Assembly (NCBI RefSeq): GCF_050611725.1
Contig: NZ_JBODJB010000001.1
Coordinates: 372,001-436,000 of the forward strand
From: Ferruginibacter sp050611725
GTDB taxonomy: Bacteria; Bacteroidota; Bacteroidia; Chitinophagales; Chitinophagaceae
DNA: 64,000 nt
Reading direction: 5' to 3'
Below are positions 35,469 through 43,739 of this stretch, piece after piece. Positions within the stretch are counted from its first letter, which is position 1, and each line of letters starts with the position of its first letter. The notes beneath the pieces were generated by a model that was not told the origin of the DNA, searched no databases, and saw nothing but the letters and a program-made list of their open reading frames with translations. The position numbers were made by a program, and so were the translations under genes.

Positions 35469-37016
35469 TTGACAAAGGAATTGATCATAAATGCTGCACC
35501 ACAGGGCGTGGAAATTGCCTTGATGGAAGACAAAAAATTAGTGGAGTTGCACAACGAAAAAGCTGATGCCAACTTCGCCGTGGGAGACCTATATCTTGGA
35601 AAAGTTAAAAAGCTGATCCCTGGCCTGAATGCCGCCTTCATAGATGTTGGTTTTGAAAAAGATGCTTTTCTACACTACACAGATCTAAGCCCATACGTAA
35701 GGTCGATATTAAAATTCACCAACATTGCCATTAATGATAAAACAGAAGGTGGTTTTGATTTTGGTAAATTCTCTGTTGAACCCGAAATTGTAAAAACAGG
35801 TAAGATTGCTGAAGTACTAAGTGGCAAGCCTAATATTTTAGTTCAGATATTAAAAGAACCGATCGCAGCTAAAGGTCCACGCCTTAGTTGTGAATTATCA
35901 CTTCCGGGAAGATTTGTAGTTATTACTCCATTCAATGACATCATTGCGGTTTCCCGTAAAATACACAGTGCAGAAGAAAGAAAAAGATTACACAAAATTA
36001 TTGAAGCCATTAAGCCTAAAAATTTCGGTGTAATTGTTCGTACAGCTGCCGAGGGTAAAAACACAGCGGAGCTACATGATGATCTGTTATCACTTGTAAA
36101 TACATGGAAAACGATTCAAGTGAATTTGCAAAATGCAACACCACCGGCAAAGATCTTAAGTGAACAAGCGAAAGCAACCAGTATGCTTCGTGATTTGTTG
36201 AACGAAGATTTTAACCGCATTGTGGTGAATGACAAAAATATCTACACCGATACAAAAAATTATATTCAACGTATTGCTCCGGAAAAAGCAGATATTGTTG
36301 CATACTATAATAATGGCTCTCCAATTTTCGACAGTTTTGGTGTTACCAAACAAGTGAAATCATCTTTTGGTAAAACAGTAAATCTGCCAAGCGGGGCTTA
36401 TTTGATTATTGAACATACAGAAGCCTTACACGTAATTGATGTAAACAGCGGATACAAAAGTGTAAGCAATAATCAGGAGCAAAATGCTTTAGAAACAAAT
36501 CTTGAAGCTGCTGAAGAAATTGCAAGACAATTGAGACTTAGAGATCTTGGTGGTATCATTGTTATTGATTTCATTGATATGAAATTAATGGACAATCGCA
36601 AGCGATTGGCTGATGCAATGGAAGAGTTCATGCGTACCGACAGAGCGAAACATGCGGTATTACCGATCAGCAAATTTGGTTTGATGCAGGTTACACGTCA
36701 ACGCATGAAGCCTGAAATGAATATCAACACAAGTGAAGTTTGTCCAAGTTGTAATGGTACAGGAAAAATTTCTTCGACACTTGTTTTGGAAGATGAGATA
36801 GAAAAAAATCTAAGTTATTTGGTAATGCAAAAGCACACCGGATTAACTATTGAAGTACATCCAATCTTATTTGCATATTTAACCAAAGGGTTTATCAGTA
36901 AACGTCGTAAATGGAGTTGGAAATACAAACAAAAAATAAAGTTAGTTGCCAATTCAAATTATCATCTTACAGAGTTTCATTTTTTTGATGATAAATATGA
37001 TGAGATAAAACTATAA
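35469..37016 (+). CDS. rng: ribonuclease G (Rne/Rng family)
   Basis: An endoribonuclease for rRNA maturation and mRNA decay. The 515-residue protein has an S1 domain (about 35-120, with DLYLGKVKKLIPGLNAAFIDVGFEKDAFLH), the DNase I-like catalytic core (VIDVNSGYKS, ALETNLEAAEEIARQLRLRDLGGIIVIDFIDM with the Mg-binding Asp pair) and the Zn-link CPSCNGTG near 435. It lacks the long RNase E tail. The start is TTG at 35469 (TKELIINAAPQGVEIAL); no ATG or GTG exists before the conserved N-terminus. Confidence 0.94.
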   Translation: MTKELIINAAPQGVEIALMEDKKLVELHNEKADANFAVGDLYLGKVKKLIPGLNAAFIDVGFEKDAFLHYTDLSPYVRSILKFTNIAINDKTEGGFDFGKFSVEPEIVKTGKIAEVLSGKPNILVQILKEPIAAKGPRLSCELSLPGRFVVITPFNDIIAVSRKIHSAEERKRLHKIIEAIKPKNFGVIVRTAAEGKNTAELHDDLLSLVNTWKTIQVNLQNATPPAKILSEQAKATSMLRDLLNEDFNRIVVNDKNIYTDTKNYIQRIAPEKADIVAYYNNGSPIFDSFGVTKQVKSSFGKTVNLPSGAYLIIEHTEALHVIDVNSGYKSVSNNQEQNALETNLEAAEEIARQLRLRDLGGIIVIDFIDMKLMDNRKRLADAMEEFMRTDRAKHAVLPISKFGLMQVTRQRMKPEMNINTSEVCPSCNGTGKISSTLVLEDEIEKNLSYLVMQKHTGLTIEVHPILFAYLTKGFISKRRKWSWKYKQKIKLVANSNYHLTEFHFFDDKYDEIKL

Positions 37017-37046
37017 CATTTTTGCCGCGAAGGCGATATAAGGTAT

Positions 37047-37088
37047 AAAAGTAAAAGCCGACAATTTATTTTGTCGGCTTTTACTTTT
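37047..37088. terminator. strong bidirectional terminator, rng / Zn-peptidase
   Basis: An 18-bp perfect stem: AAAAGTAAAAGCCGACAA (37047-37064) with TTGTCGGCTTTTACTTTT (37071-37088), loop of 6 nt, serving the two convergent genes. Confidence 0.92.
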
Positions 37089-37119
37089 ATACAAACTCCT
37101 ATTTCTTTCCGATAAAAAA

Positions 37120-37815
37120 TTAATCTCTGCTCCTGCTGTTGTAAACCATAATATAATAGGCCAACATAGCAATAGATGAAAGTGCTGCAACCACATAAGT
37201 TAAGGCAGCCCATTTTAATGCATCTTTAGCTTTTGCATCTTCGTCGCTGGTAGTAATATTGGCAGTGTTCAACCAGTTTAGTGCTCTCGCCGATGCATCA
37301 AATTCTACCGGTAATGTTACTACCGTAAACAAAGTAGAAACTGCAAACAAAACTATACCGATTAGAAGTATGGTCTGATTTCCTCCTCCCAATCCCATAA
37401 AACCAATACCTGCCAAAATTACCCATTGAGATAAATTTGTACTGATCTGCGTTACGGGCACTAATTTACTTCTTAGTTGCAGCATTGAATAAGCTGTTGC
37501 ATGTTGCACCGCATGACCACATTCGTGAGCTGCAACAGCTGCCGCTGCAACATTTCTTCCTTCAAATACATCCGGACTAAGATTGACCGTTTTTTTTGTT
37601 GGATCGTAGTGATCGGATAAAAAGCCCGGAACAGAAACTACTTCAACATCATAAATACCATTATCCTTCAACATTTTTTGTGCTACTTCCTTTCCACTCA
37701 AACGAGATGATGTAGGCACCGCTGAATATTGTTTGAATTTACTTTTCAATCTGAATTGAACCAGCATTCCTAAAATCATAAACACAAAAGAGATAACCAT
37801 TATTCCCATTGTCAT
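37120..37815 (-). CDS. neutral zinc metallopeptidase (Zn_peptidase_2, YugP-like)
   Basis: A 231-residue membrane metalloprotease: H97-E-C-G-H101 zinc motif (AAHECGHAVQH), preceded by the family block NLSPDVFEGRNVAAAAVAAHE and N-terminal SSRLSGKEVAQKML. TM segments near 2-22, 125-150 and 200-225. By family it is an integral-membrane peptidase of unknown substrate. It is a single gene with a terminator after it. Confidence 0.9.
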   Translation of the reverse strand: MTMGIMVISFVFMILGMLVQFRLKSKFKQYSAVPTSSRLSGKEVAQKMLKDNGIYDVEVVSVPGFLSDHYDPTKKTVNLSPDVFEGRNVAAAAVAAHECGHAVQHATAYSMLQLRSKLVPVTQISTNLSQWVILAGIGFMGLGGGNQTILLIGIVLFAVSTLFTVVTLPVEFDASARALNWLNTANITTSDEDAKAKDALKWAALTYVVAALSSIAMLAYYIMVYNSRSRD

Positions 37816-37887
37816 AATTGTAGATTTATTTTATAATAAAATTACAAACAATACGCCAAATTAAAAGTCTGTCAAAAAGGCAATAAA

Positions 37888-37914
37888 AAAGCCTTCCATT
37901 TTCAAGAAGGCTTT
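37888..37914 (-). terminator. terminator of glnA
   Basis: AAAGCCTTC (37888-37896) pairs with GAAGGCTTT (37906-37914). On the minus strand it is followed by further T, 22 nt after the glnA stop. Confidence 0.85.
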
Positions 37915-37935
37915 AAATATTTGTATAAAAACTAA

Positions 37936-38991
37936 TTAAGCTACTGCTTCTGCTTTAGCTTTTCCATTTACCGGAATAGAAACTGGCGCAGTCTTTACAG
38001 TTTTGATAATACGTGCAGCTACTTTATAAGGATCTGCAGCACTATTTGGACGACGATCTTCTAACCAGCCTTTCCAACCTCTTTCAACAGCACCAATTGG
38101 AATTCTGATAGAAGCACCTCTGTCTGATATACCGTATTTAAATTCATCGATAGCAGCTGTTTCGTGTTTACCTGTCAAACGTAAATGATTGTCCGGTCCG
38201 TAAACAGCGATATGTTCTTTAACAAAAGGTCTGAAAGATTCGCAAATTTGTTCAAACACTTCACGGCTTCCGCTAGTTCTCAAAGCAGTATTAGAGAAGT
38301 TAGCATGCATACCACTACCATTCCAATCAAGTGCGCCTAATGGCTTACATTCCCAGTTGATTGAGATACCATATTTTTCACCGATTCTTTCTAATAAATA
38401 ACGAGCCACCCATATCTGATCACCAGCTTCTTTTGCACCTTTAGCAAATATTTGAAATTCCCATTGGCCTGCAGCTACTTCTGCATTGATACCTTCCACA
38501 TTCAATCCGGCTTCCAAACAAACATCTAAATGTTCTTCAACCATATCACGGCCGTATGCATTTGCTGCACCTACTGAACAGTAGTAAGGACCTTGCGGAC
38601 GAGGGAAACCACCTTCAGGGAAACCAACCGGTCTGTGTGTTTCAGGGTTCCATAAGAAATATTCCTGTTCAAAACCAAACCAGAAATCATTATCATCATC
38701 ATCGATCAATGCTCTACCATTACTTACATGTGGAGTACCATCGGAATTCAATACTTCACACATCACTAAATAAGCATTTTTACGTTGAGGATCTTTACAA
38801 ATGAATACTGGTTTTAATAAACAATCTGATGAACCACCTGGCGCCTGTTCTGTAGAAGAACCGTCAAAAGACCACATTGAGCAGTCTTCTAATTTGCCCG
38901 AAAAGTCATTTTCAATTTTTGTTTTGCTACGTAAACTTTGGATTGGTTGATAACCGTCCAACCAGATGTACTCCAATTTTGAGGATGCCAT
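37936..38991 (-). CDS. glnA: glutamine synthetase, type II (GSII)
   Basis: Ligates ammonia to glutamate with ATP. At 351 residues it is the short eukaryote-like GSII rather than the 440-730 residue GSI or GSIII forms. Beta-grasp block (MWSFDGSSTEQAPGGSSDCLLKPV), then catalytic motifs FGFEQEYFLW, GINAEVAAGQWEFQI, GSGMHANFS, LRLTGKHETA and RIPIGAVERGWKGWLEDRRPNSAADPY. It is preceded by a folded leader with a terminator-like stem (39044-39090), so regulation in the 5' UTR is likely. It is monocistronic. Confidence 0.94.
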   Translation of the reverse strand: MASSKLEYIWLDGYQPIQSLRSKTKIENDFSGKLEDCSMWSFDGSSTEQAPGGSSDCLLKPVFICKDPQRKNAYLVMCEVLNSDGTPHVSNGRALIDDDDNDFWFGFEQEYFLWNPETHRPVGFPEGGFPRPQGPYYCSVGAANAYGRDMVEEHLDVCLEAGLNVEGINAEVAAGQWEFQIFAKGAKEAGDQIWVARYLLERIGEKYGISINWECKPLGALDWNGSGMHANFSNTALRTSGSREVFEQICESFRPFVKEHIAVYGPDNHLRLTGKHETAAIDEFKYGISDRGASIRIPIGAVERGWKGWLEDRRPNSAADPYKVAARIIKTVKTAPVSIPVNGKAKAEAVA

Positions 38992-39043
38992 AGTGATTAT
39001 TTTAAGTTAAAAAATGTTTCGTTTTCGCTTTATCAAAGTCTTT

Positions 39044-39090
39044 AAAAAGGCATTACCCTCCACCGGGAAGGTTTCCGGCAATACCTTTAC
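39044..39090 (-). promoter_or_regulatory. structured leader of glnA, candidate attenuator or cis RNA
   Basis: On the minus strand AAAGGTATTGCC (39088-39077) pairs with GGTAATGCCTTT (39057-39046) over 12 bp using two G-U pairs. The 19-nt inner part can make two small hairpins (GGAA/TTCC and CC/GG), a three-way-junction-like fold. The 3' arm runs into TTTTT, so the whole resembles a terminator set about 55 nt before the glnA ATG. No known riboswitch class is recognised. Confidence 0.55.
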
Positions 39091-39302
39091 GTTTTAAAGC
39101 TCGACGCTGCGAAAATAATAAACTTTATTAAATAATCTTTAAAAAAACATGATTTTTCTTCGTCATCGATGCAAAAAATGACCAATAATCGCAAAAAATA
39201 ACAAATATTTTAACGAATTAGTTGAATTTTATAAATAATAATCAATATTTATACATATTAAATATTAATACATATGAAAAAGACGACAATTTAATGAGCA
39301 AT

Positions 39303-39334
39303 AAAAAGCCCCGACCTAATGGTCGGGGCTTTTT
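39303..39334 (-). terminator. terminator of the atp operon
   Basis: AAAAAGCCCCGACC (39303-39316) pairs with GGTCGGGGCTTTTT (39321-39334), a 14-bp stem with a 4-nt loop, 24 nt after the atpA stop. It shows that the operon ends at atpA. Confidence 0.92.
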
Positions 39335-39357
39335 ATTAAAGAGGTTTAAACTCTTAA

Positions 39358-40935
39358 TTATTTGTACTGAGCAGCAAGCCCGCTCGCCAACTCTGTCATT
39401 TTTTTCAAACTCTCATCATTCAATACACCTTTTTTAAACTCAGCTAAAATTTCAGGGTGTTTGTTAGACATTTCCAATAAGAAATGATCTTCGAAAGCCT
39501 TTACATTTTTAACCGCAACCTCTTTCAACAAACCTTGAGTACCCAGGTAAATGATAGCAACTTGTTTTTCTACGCTGAATGGCGTGTACTGTGGTTGTTT
39601 CAAAATTTCCACGTTACGGGCACCTTTATCAATTACGTTTTTAGTAGCAGCATCCAAATCACCACCAAATTTAGAGAAGGCTTCCAACTCACGGTAAAGA
39701 GCCTGATCTAACTTTAAAGTACCAGCTACTTTTTTCATTGATTTGATCTGAGCATTACCACCCACACGGCTAACCGAGATACCTACGTTGATAGCAGGAC
39801 GGATACCGGCGTTGAACAAGTTACCTTCCAAGAAGATCTGTCCGTCGGTAATAGAGATCACGTTTGTAGGAATGTATGCAGATACGTCACCTGCTTGTGT
39901 TTCAATAACAGGCAAGGCTGTTAATGAACCACCGCCTTTTACTAAATGCTTGATAGATGCAGGAAGATCGTTCATTTGAGCAGCAATATCATCTTTAGCG
40001 ATAACTTTTGCAGCTCTTTCCAATAAACGACTATGCAAATAGAATACATCACCAGGATAAGCCTCACGGCCCGGCGGACGACGTAATAGAAGAGATACCT
40101 CACGGTAAGCCACAGCCTGTTTAGAAAGATCATCATAGATGATCAAAGCAGGACGACCGGTATCTCGGAAGAATTCGCCAATTGCAGCACCTGCAAACGG
40201 AGCATAGAACTGTAATGGAGCAGGATCAGATGCAGAAGCAGCAACAATGGTAGTATAAGCCATTGCGCCATTTTCTTCCAAAGTCTTCATGATACCTGCA
40301 ATGGTAGAAGCTTTTTGTCCGATTGCTACATATATACAATAAACAGGTTTCCCTGCATCGTAAAATTCTTTTTGGTTGATGATGGTATCAACACAGATGG
40401 CAGTTTTACCTGTTTGACGGTCTCCAATTACCAACTCACGTTGACCACGACCGATTGGAATCATCGCATCAATCGCTTTAATACCGGTTTGTAATGGTTC
40501 TTTAACCGGCTCACGATAAATTACCCCCGGTGCTTTACGCTCCAATGGCATTTCGTATGTTTCGCCAACGATCGGACCTTTACCATCGATAGGTTCACCC
40601 AAAGTATTGATAACCCGTCCACACATACCATCGCCTACTTTAATAGATGCAATTTTGTTGGTACGCTTTACTTTATCGCCTTCTTTAATTTCGCTACTAT
40701 CACCCATTAATACCACACCCACATTATCTTCCTCAAGGTTCAATGCAATAGCTTTTACACCATTTTCAAACTCTACAAGCTCACCACTACTAACATTGTT
40801 CAAACCATATACACGGGCAATACCATCACCCACCTGTAATACGGTTCCTACTTCTTCCAAACTAGCACCTGCGTTGAAGTTGCTAAGTTGTTGGCGGAGG
40901 ATCGCTGAAATTTCATCCGGTTTAATTTCTACCAT
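39358..40935 (-). CDS. atpA: F1 ATP synthase subunit alpha
   Basis: A 525-residue non-catalytic nucleotide-binding subunit of F1. Walker A GDRQTGKTA (about 172-180), IGRGQRELVIG, the alpha signature RPAINVGISVSRVGGNAQ, and an N-terminal crown (AILRQQLSNFNAGASLEEVGTVL). It is the last gene of atpB-E-F-H-A; a strong terminator follows. atpG is absent here and atpD/atpC are not in the window. Confidence 0.97.
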   Translation of the reverse strand: MVEIKPDEISAILRQQLSNFNAGASLEEVGTVLQVGDGIARVYGLNNVSSGELVEFENGVKAIALNLEEDNVGVVLMGDSSEIKEGDKVKRTNKIASIKVGDGMCGRVINTLGEPIDGKGPIVGETYEMPLERKAPGVIYREPVKEPLQTGIKAIDAMIPIGRGQRELVIGDRQTGKTAICVDTIINQKEFYDAGKPVYCIYVAIGQKASTIAGIMKTLEENGAMAYTTIVAASASDPAPLQFYAPFAGAAIGEFFRDTGRPALIIYDDLSKQAVAYREVSLLLRRPPGREAYPGDVFYLHSRLLERAAKVIAKDDIAAQMNDLPASIKHLVKGGGSLTALPVIETQAGDVSAYIPTNVISITDGQIFLEGNLFNAGIRPAINVGISVSRVGGNAQIKSMKKVAGTLKLDQALYRELEAFSKFGGDLDAATKNVIDKGARNVEILKQPQYTPFSVEKQVAIIYLGTQGLLKEVAVKNVKAFEDHFLLEMSNKHPEILAEFKKGVLNDESLKKMTELASGLAAQYK

Positions 40936-40960
40936 AACTGTTTATTTTAAAAAGTTGTTT

Positions 40961-41524
40961 TTATCTGATCTTATGGATGTATTGATTATCCATAAATTGT
41001 TTTTTAATGTCTTTAAGATCTCTTTGAATGCTAGCATCAACTAAGTTGCCTTCCATTTCTAAAACAAAGCCACCGATCAATTCTTCTTGTACAGCTGTTT
41101 CTAATTCTACATTTTTTAATGATGTAGAAGATTTTACTTTATCAAGAATAGAATTTTTCAATTCATCACTCATTGCAACGGCAGTAGTAATTTTTACCTG
41201 ATGGATGTCACGAATTTTATTGAACTGTTCAACAAATGCGCTGACTATCTCGGGTAAATTAATTTCCCTTCCTTTACGAACCAGTAAAGAAATAAATGCT
41301 GCTGTCAATTTGCTAACCTGTGTACTTAGAACAGAATCGATTATTTTACCTTTTACATTTGGTTTAATAACCGGGCTCTGTAATACACCTACAAAATCAG
41401 GATTACTTTTACAAATACGTTGTATCAGTTTTATATCTGCACAAATAGCATCTAATTGATTTTGCTCTGTAGCTAAATCAATCAAACTTTTTGCGTACCT
41501 GCCTGCTAAACGTGGATTATTCAT
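40961..41524 (-). CDS. atpH: F1 ATP synthase subunit delta
   Basis: A 187-residue stalk subunit joining F1 to the b dimer: N-terminal six-helix domain (RLAGRYAKSLIDLATEQNQLDAI, then PVIKPNVKGKIIDSVL) and C-terminal QEELIGGFVLEMEGNLVDASIQRDLKDIKKQF. Its start codon lies 1 nt from a palindromic repeat that reappears 1 nt beyond the atpF stop. Position between atpF and atpA is standard. Confidence 0.93.
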   Translation of the reverse strand: MNNPRLAGRYAKSLIDLATEQNQLDAICADIKLIQRICKSNPDFVGVLQSPVIKPNVKGKIIDSVLSTQVSKLTAAFISLLVRKGREINLPEIVSAFVEQFNKIRDIHQVKITTAVAMSDELKNSILDKVKSSTSLKNVELETAVQEELIGGFVLEMEGNLVDASIQRDLKDIKKQFMDNQYIHKIR

Positions 41525-41525
41525 A

Positions 41526-41605
41526 CCCCTATCCCCTAAAGGGGGATTAATTTAATTATTGTTAATAATTGTAGCCTTACCATACTCCCCTTTAGGGGAT
41601 GGGGG
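41526..41605. repeat. inverted palindromic repeat pair in the atpH-atpF spacer
   Basis: A 21-bp unit, CCCCTATCCCCT + AAAGGGGGA, at 41526-41546, and its inverted copy CTCCCCTTTAGG + GGATGGGGG at 41585-41605 (four mismatches). Each unit is itself a hairpin around CCCCTAAAGGGG, and both are followed by TTAATTTAATT. The unit is known to me as a scattered intergenic repeat in this phylum. It fills the whole 82-nt spacer between the two genes. Confidence 0.8.
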
Positions 41606-41606
41606 C

Positions 41607-42101
41607 TTAATTTAATTTCGCTTCTTCAGCTAATTGTTTAATGTAACTTTCTTGCTCTGCTTTATTGCTTAATTCTTTACGCAATACTTTTTCACTTACT
41701 TCTATCACTAAATTTCCTACCTGATTTTTAATTTCAGTCAATGCTGCCATTTTTTGATGGTTGATTGAAGCCTGTGCATCAGCAATGATTTTAGCTGCTG
41801 CCGCTTTTGCTTCTTCTTTAGCATCATTGATCATTTTGTCTTTCGTTTCTTTCGCCTCTTTCAACAAAGCTGCTCTTTCTTCACGTGCTTTAACCAATAA
41901 AGCTTCGTTATCATTTTTCAACTGAGCCATTTCAAGCTTTACTTTTTCGGCAGTGGCCAAAGAAGTTGCAATACCTTCTTCTCTTTCATTCAACCCTTTT
42001 ATAATAGCCGGCCATGCAAATTTTTTCAAAAGAAAAAATACAACTAAGAAAGCTACAAGCGTCCAAACTAATAAACCTAAATCAGGTGATAATAATTGCA
42101 T
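41607..42101 (-). CDS. atpF: Fo ATP synthase subunit b
   Basis: A 164-residue peripheral-stalk subunit: a single N-terminal TM segment (LGLLVWTLVAFLVVFFLLKKFAWP, about 7-30) then a long charged helix (EREEGIATSLATAEKVKLEMAQLKNDNEALL...) that forms the right-handed coiled coil. It lies 88 nt downstream of atpE with a hairpin and an A/T heptamer array between. Confidence 0.93.
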   Translation of the reverse strand: MQLLSPDLGLLVWTLVAFLVVFFLLKKFAWPAIIKGLNEREEGIATSLATAEKVKLEMAQLKNDNEALLVKAREERAALLKEAKETKDKMINDAKEEAKAAAAKIIADAQASINHQKMAALTEIKNQVGNLVIEVSEKVLRKELSNKAEQESYIKQLAEEAKLN

Positions 42102-42103
42102 AT

Positions 42104-42138
42104 ATAAAAAATTAAAAACTAAAAATTAAAACTAAAAT
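42104..42138. repeat. A/T-rich heptamer array between atpE and atpF
   Basis: ATAAAAA, ATTAAAA, ACTAAAA, ATTAAAA and CTAAAAT in 7-nt phase, immediately upstream of the atpF start. Low complexity limits confidence. Confidence 0.5.
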
Positions 42139-42172
42139 ACTGCATCCTCCGTCCTGTACTTCGGATGCAGTA
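42138..42172 (-). other. intercistronic hairpin after atpE
   Basis: TACTGCATCC (42138-42147) pairs with GGATGCAGTA (42163-42172), a 10-bp stem in the atpE-atpF spacer. It has no run of T after it on the transcribed strand beyond a mixed A/T tract. As subunit c is needed in many copies per complex, a 3' stabilising hairpin here would raise atpE mRNA over the distal genes. Confidence 0.6.
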
Positions 42173-42189
42173 AAGACTTGTGGTTGGTC

Positions 42190-42438
42190 TTACAATACCA
42201 TTGCAAGGAACCCTACGATGATCGCAAATAGTGCAGCACCTTCTACAAGAGCGGCAGTAAGGATCATGTTACCACGAATGTCATTAGAGGCTTCCGGTTG
42301 ACGTGCAATTGCTTCAACAGCACCTTTACCGATAGAACCGATACCAATACCAGCACCGATTGCAGCTAAGCCAGCGCCAACAGCACCACCTGCAGCAGCA
42401 AGAGGAGCAGTAGCTAAAAACACAGTTAATAAACTCAT
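42190..42438 (-). CDS. atpE: Fo ATP synthase subunit c
   Basis: An 82-residue two-helix ring subunit. Helix 1 has the glycine motif GAVGAGLAAIGAGIGIGSIG; the polar loop has ARQPE; helix 2 has the ion-binding Glu in ALVEGAALFAIIVGF. The residue after Glu is Gly and the Na-type Gln/Ser-Thr signature is missing, so proton coupling is expected. Only 33 nt separate it from atpB. Confidence 0.95.
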   Translation of the reverse strand: MSLLTVFLATAPLAAAGGAVGAGLAAIGAGIGIGSIGKGAVEAIARQPEASNDIRGNMILTAALVEGAALFAIIVGFLAMVL

Positions 42439-42471
42439 ACTTCTGTTTTATGTTGATTAAAAAATAAACTA

Positions 42472-43590
42472 TTAATGATGTGCAGCCGCACCCTCTTCGC
42501 CATGATGTTCTCCTTCAAAAGCCTGGCCAATGAATACCGCCGTTAACATTGTGAAAATGAACGCTTGTAAAAATGCTACCAACACTTCGATGAAATAAAT
42601 AAATATTGTAAAAGCAAGCGATACCGGAGATACTCCCCAGCCGGCTCCGCCATTTATCTTTTCTGCAAAAATGAAGATCATCGAGATCAAACAAATAATG
42701 ATAATGTGACCTGCCACCATGTTTGCAAACAACCTTATGATCAATGCAAATGGTTTAATGAATACACTTAAAAATTCTACAGGAACCAGAATGAATTTTA
42801 CTCCAAGAGGTACACCCGGAGGATTGAATATATGCCCCCAGTAATGACCGTTTGAACTTGCCATTATTACAACAAATGATATTACCCCTAAAATAGCAGT
42901 GAAAGCAATATTTCCTGTAACATTCGCCGTTCCTGGTATTAAACCAATTACGTTATTAATAAGAATGAAAAAGAACACTGTTAATAGATAAGGCAAATAT
43001 TTATTGACTTTATGACCAAGATTTGGCTTAGCGACTTCGTCTCTTACAAACGCTACTAAAACCTCTACTAAGTTTTGCTTGCCTTTTGGTGCAGAAGTTA
43101 CACCTTGTCCTTTACCGTAAGCTTTTGCAACGCTGATCATTAACCAACAAAGAAGCGTTAATGCAAGTAGCATTTGAACAACGTTACGTGTTAAAGAGAA
43201 ATCGTACACAACAACAGAAGGATCTACTGAAATCACCTTCCCGTCTTCATTTAACTTATATCCTTCCACTTCATTTTCGCCATGATGACCAAATTTTGAA
43301 GCATTAAAAGTAGTAAGGCCTTTTTGTGGAGAGTATAAAATTACAGGAAGCGGAATTGATATTGCATGATGTTCACCATCACTTCCTTTATAAGATAAGA
43401 AGTGAAATTCATGAGCATCCATGATATGACCAAATATTACTTTTTTGGCATTAAACCCTTCTTCTTTTGCTTCGTGATGTGCTTCTGCAGTTTTATGCTC
43501 TTCGTGCTGTGCTTTAACATTAGCCGAAAAAAGCACTAAAAACGTACTTAAAACCGCTACCAGTAATGATTTGATGCTCTTTGCCGACAT
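42472..43590 (-). CDS. atpB: Fo ATP synthase subunit a, long Bacteroidota form
   Basis: A 372-residue proton-channel subunit, about 100 residues longer than in most bacteria because of a signal peptide (SLLVAVLSTFLVLFSANVKAQ), a His-rich stretch (HEEHKTAEAHHEAKEE) and a periplasmic domain before the first core helix (residue about 130). The essential Arg lies in FALIIRLFANMVAGH. The C-terminus is again His-rich (EGEHHGEEGAAAHH). First gene of the operon, with a TATCTTTG promoter element upstream. Confidence 0.94.
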   Translation of the reverse strand: MSAKSIKSLLVAVLSTFLVLFSANVKAQHEEHKTAEAHHEAKEEGFNAKKVIFGHIMDAHEFHFLSYKGSDGEHHAISIPLPVILYSPQKGLTTFNASKFGHHGENEVEGYKLNEDGKVISVDPSVVVYDFSLTRNVVQMLLALTLLCWLMISVAKAYGKGQGVTSAPKGKQNLVEVLVAFVRDEVAKPNLGHKVNKYLPYLLTVFFFILINNVIGLIPGTANVTGNIAFTAILGVISFVVIMASSNGHYWGHIFNPPGVPLGVKFILVPVEFLSVFIKPFALIIRLFANMVAGHIIIICLISMIFIFAEKINGGAGWGVSPVSLAFTIFIYFIEVLVAFLQAFIFTMLTAVFIGQAFEGEHHGEEGAAAHH

Positions 43591-43610
43591 ATATTCCCTG
43601 AAATTTGCCG

Positions 43611-43618
43611 CAAAGATA
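43611..43618 (-). promoter_or_regulatory. -7 element of the atp operon promoter
   Basis: TATCTTTG matches TANNTTTG 20 nt before the atpB ATG. A TTTA about 21 nt further upstream may act as the -33 box. Confidence 0.55.
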
Positions 43619-43739
43619 GGGGTTTAATGGATAATTTTTTAAAGGATAATTGACAATTTGGAGAGTTTTTTAAGGCTATTTTTCAATTTTTGACGCTGTT
43701 TGTTGTTTTTTTGTCATTTTCAGAGTGTGACCGGTAAAA

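Larger units (their letters stand above)
38992..39357. other. 366-nt gap between glnA and atpA
   Basis: Contains the glnA leader fold (39044-39090), a probable glnA promoter just above 39100 (TATTTTCG on the minus strand, one mismatch from TANNTTTG), about 200 nt of very AT-rich DNA without a supportable gene, and the atpA terminator at 39303-39334. The gamma-subunit gene atpG, often next to atpA, is not here. Confidence 0.6.

Noticed and set aside
35266..35475. A minus-strand frame over the mS38-like mini-gene and hairpin
   Set aside because: It is antisense to a well-matched small basic protein gene and has no support of its own.
39222..39437. A + strand frame between glnA and atpA
   Set aside because: It runs through the atpA terminator and into the atpA gene on the other strand.
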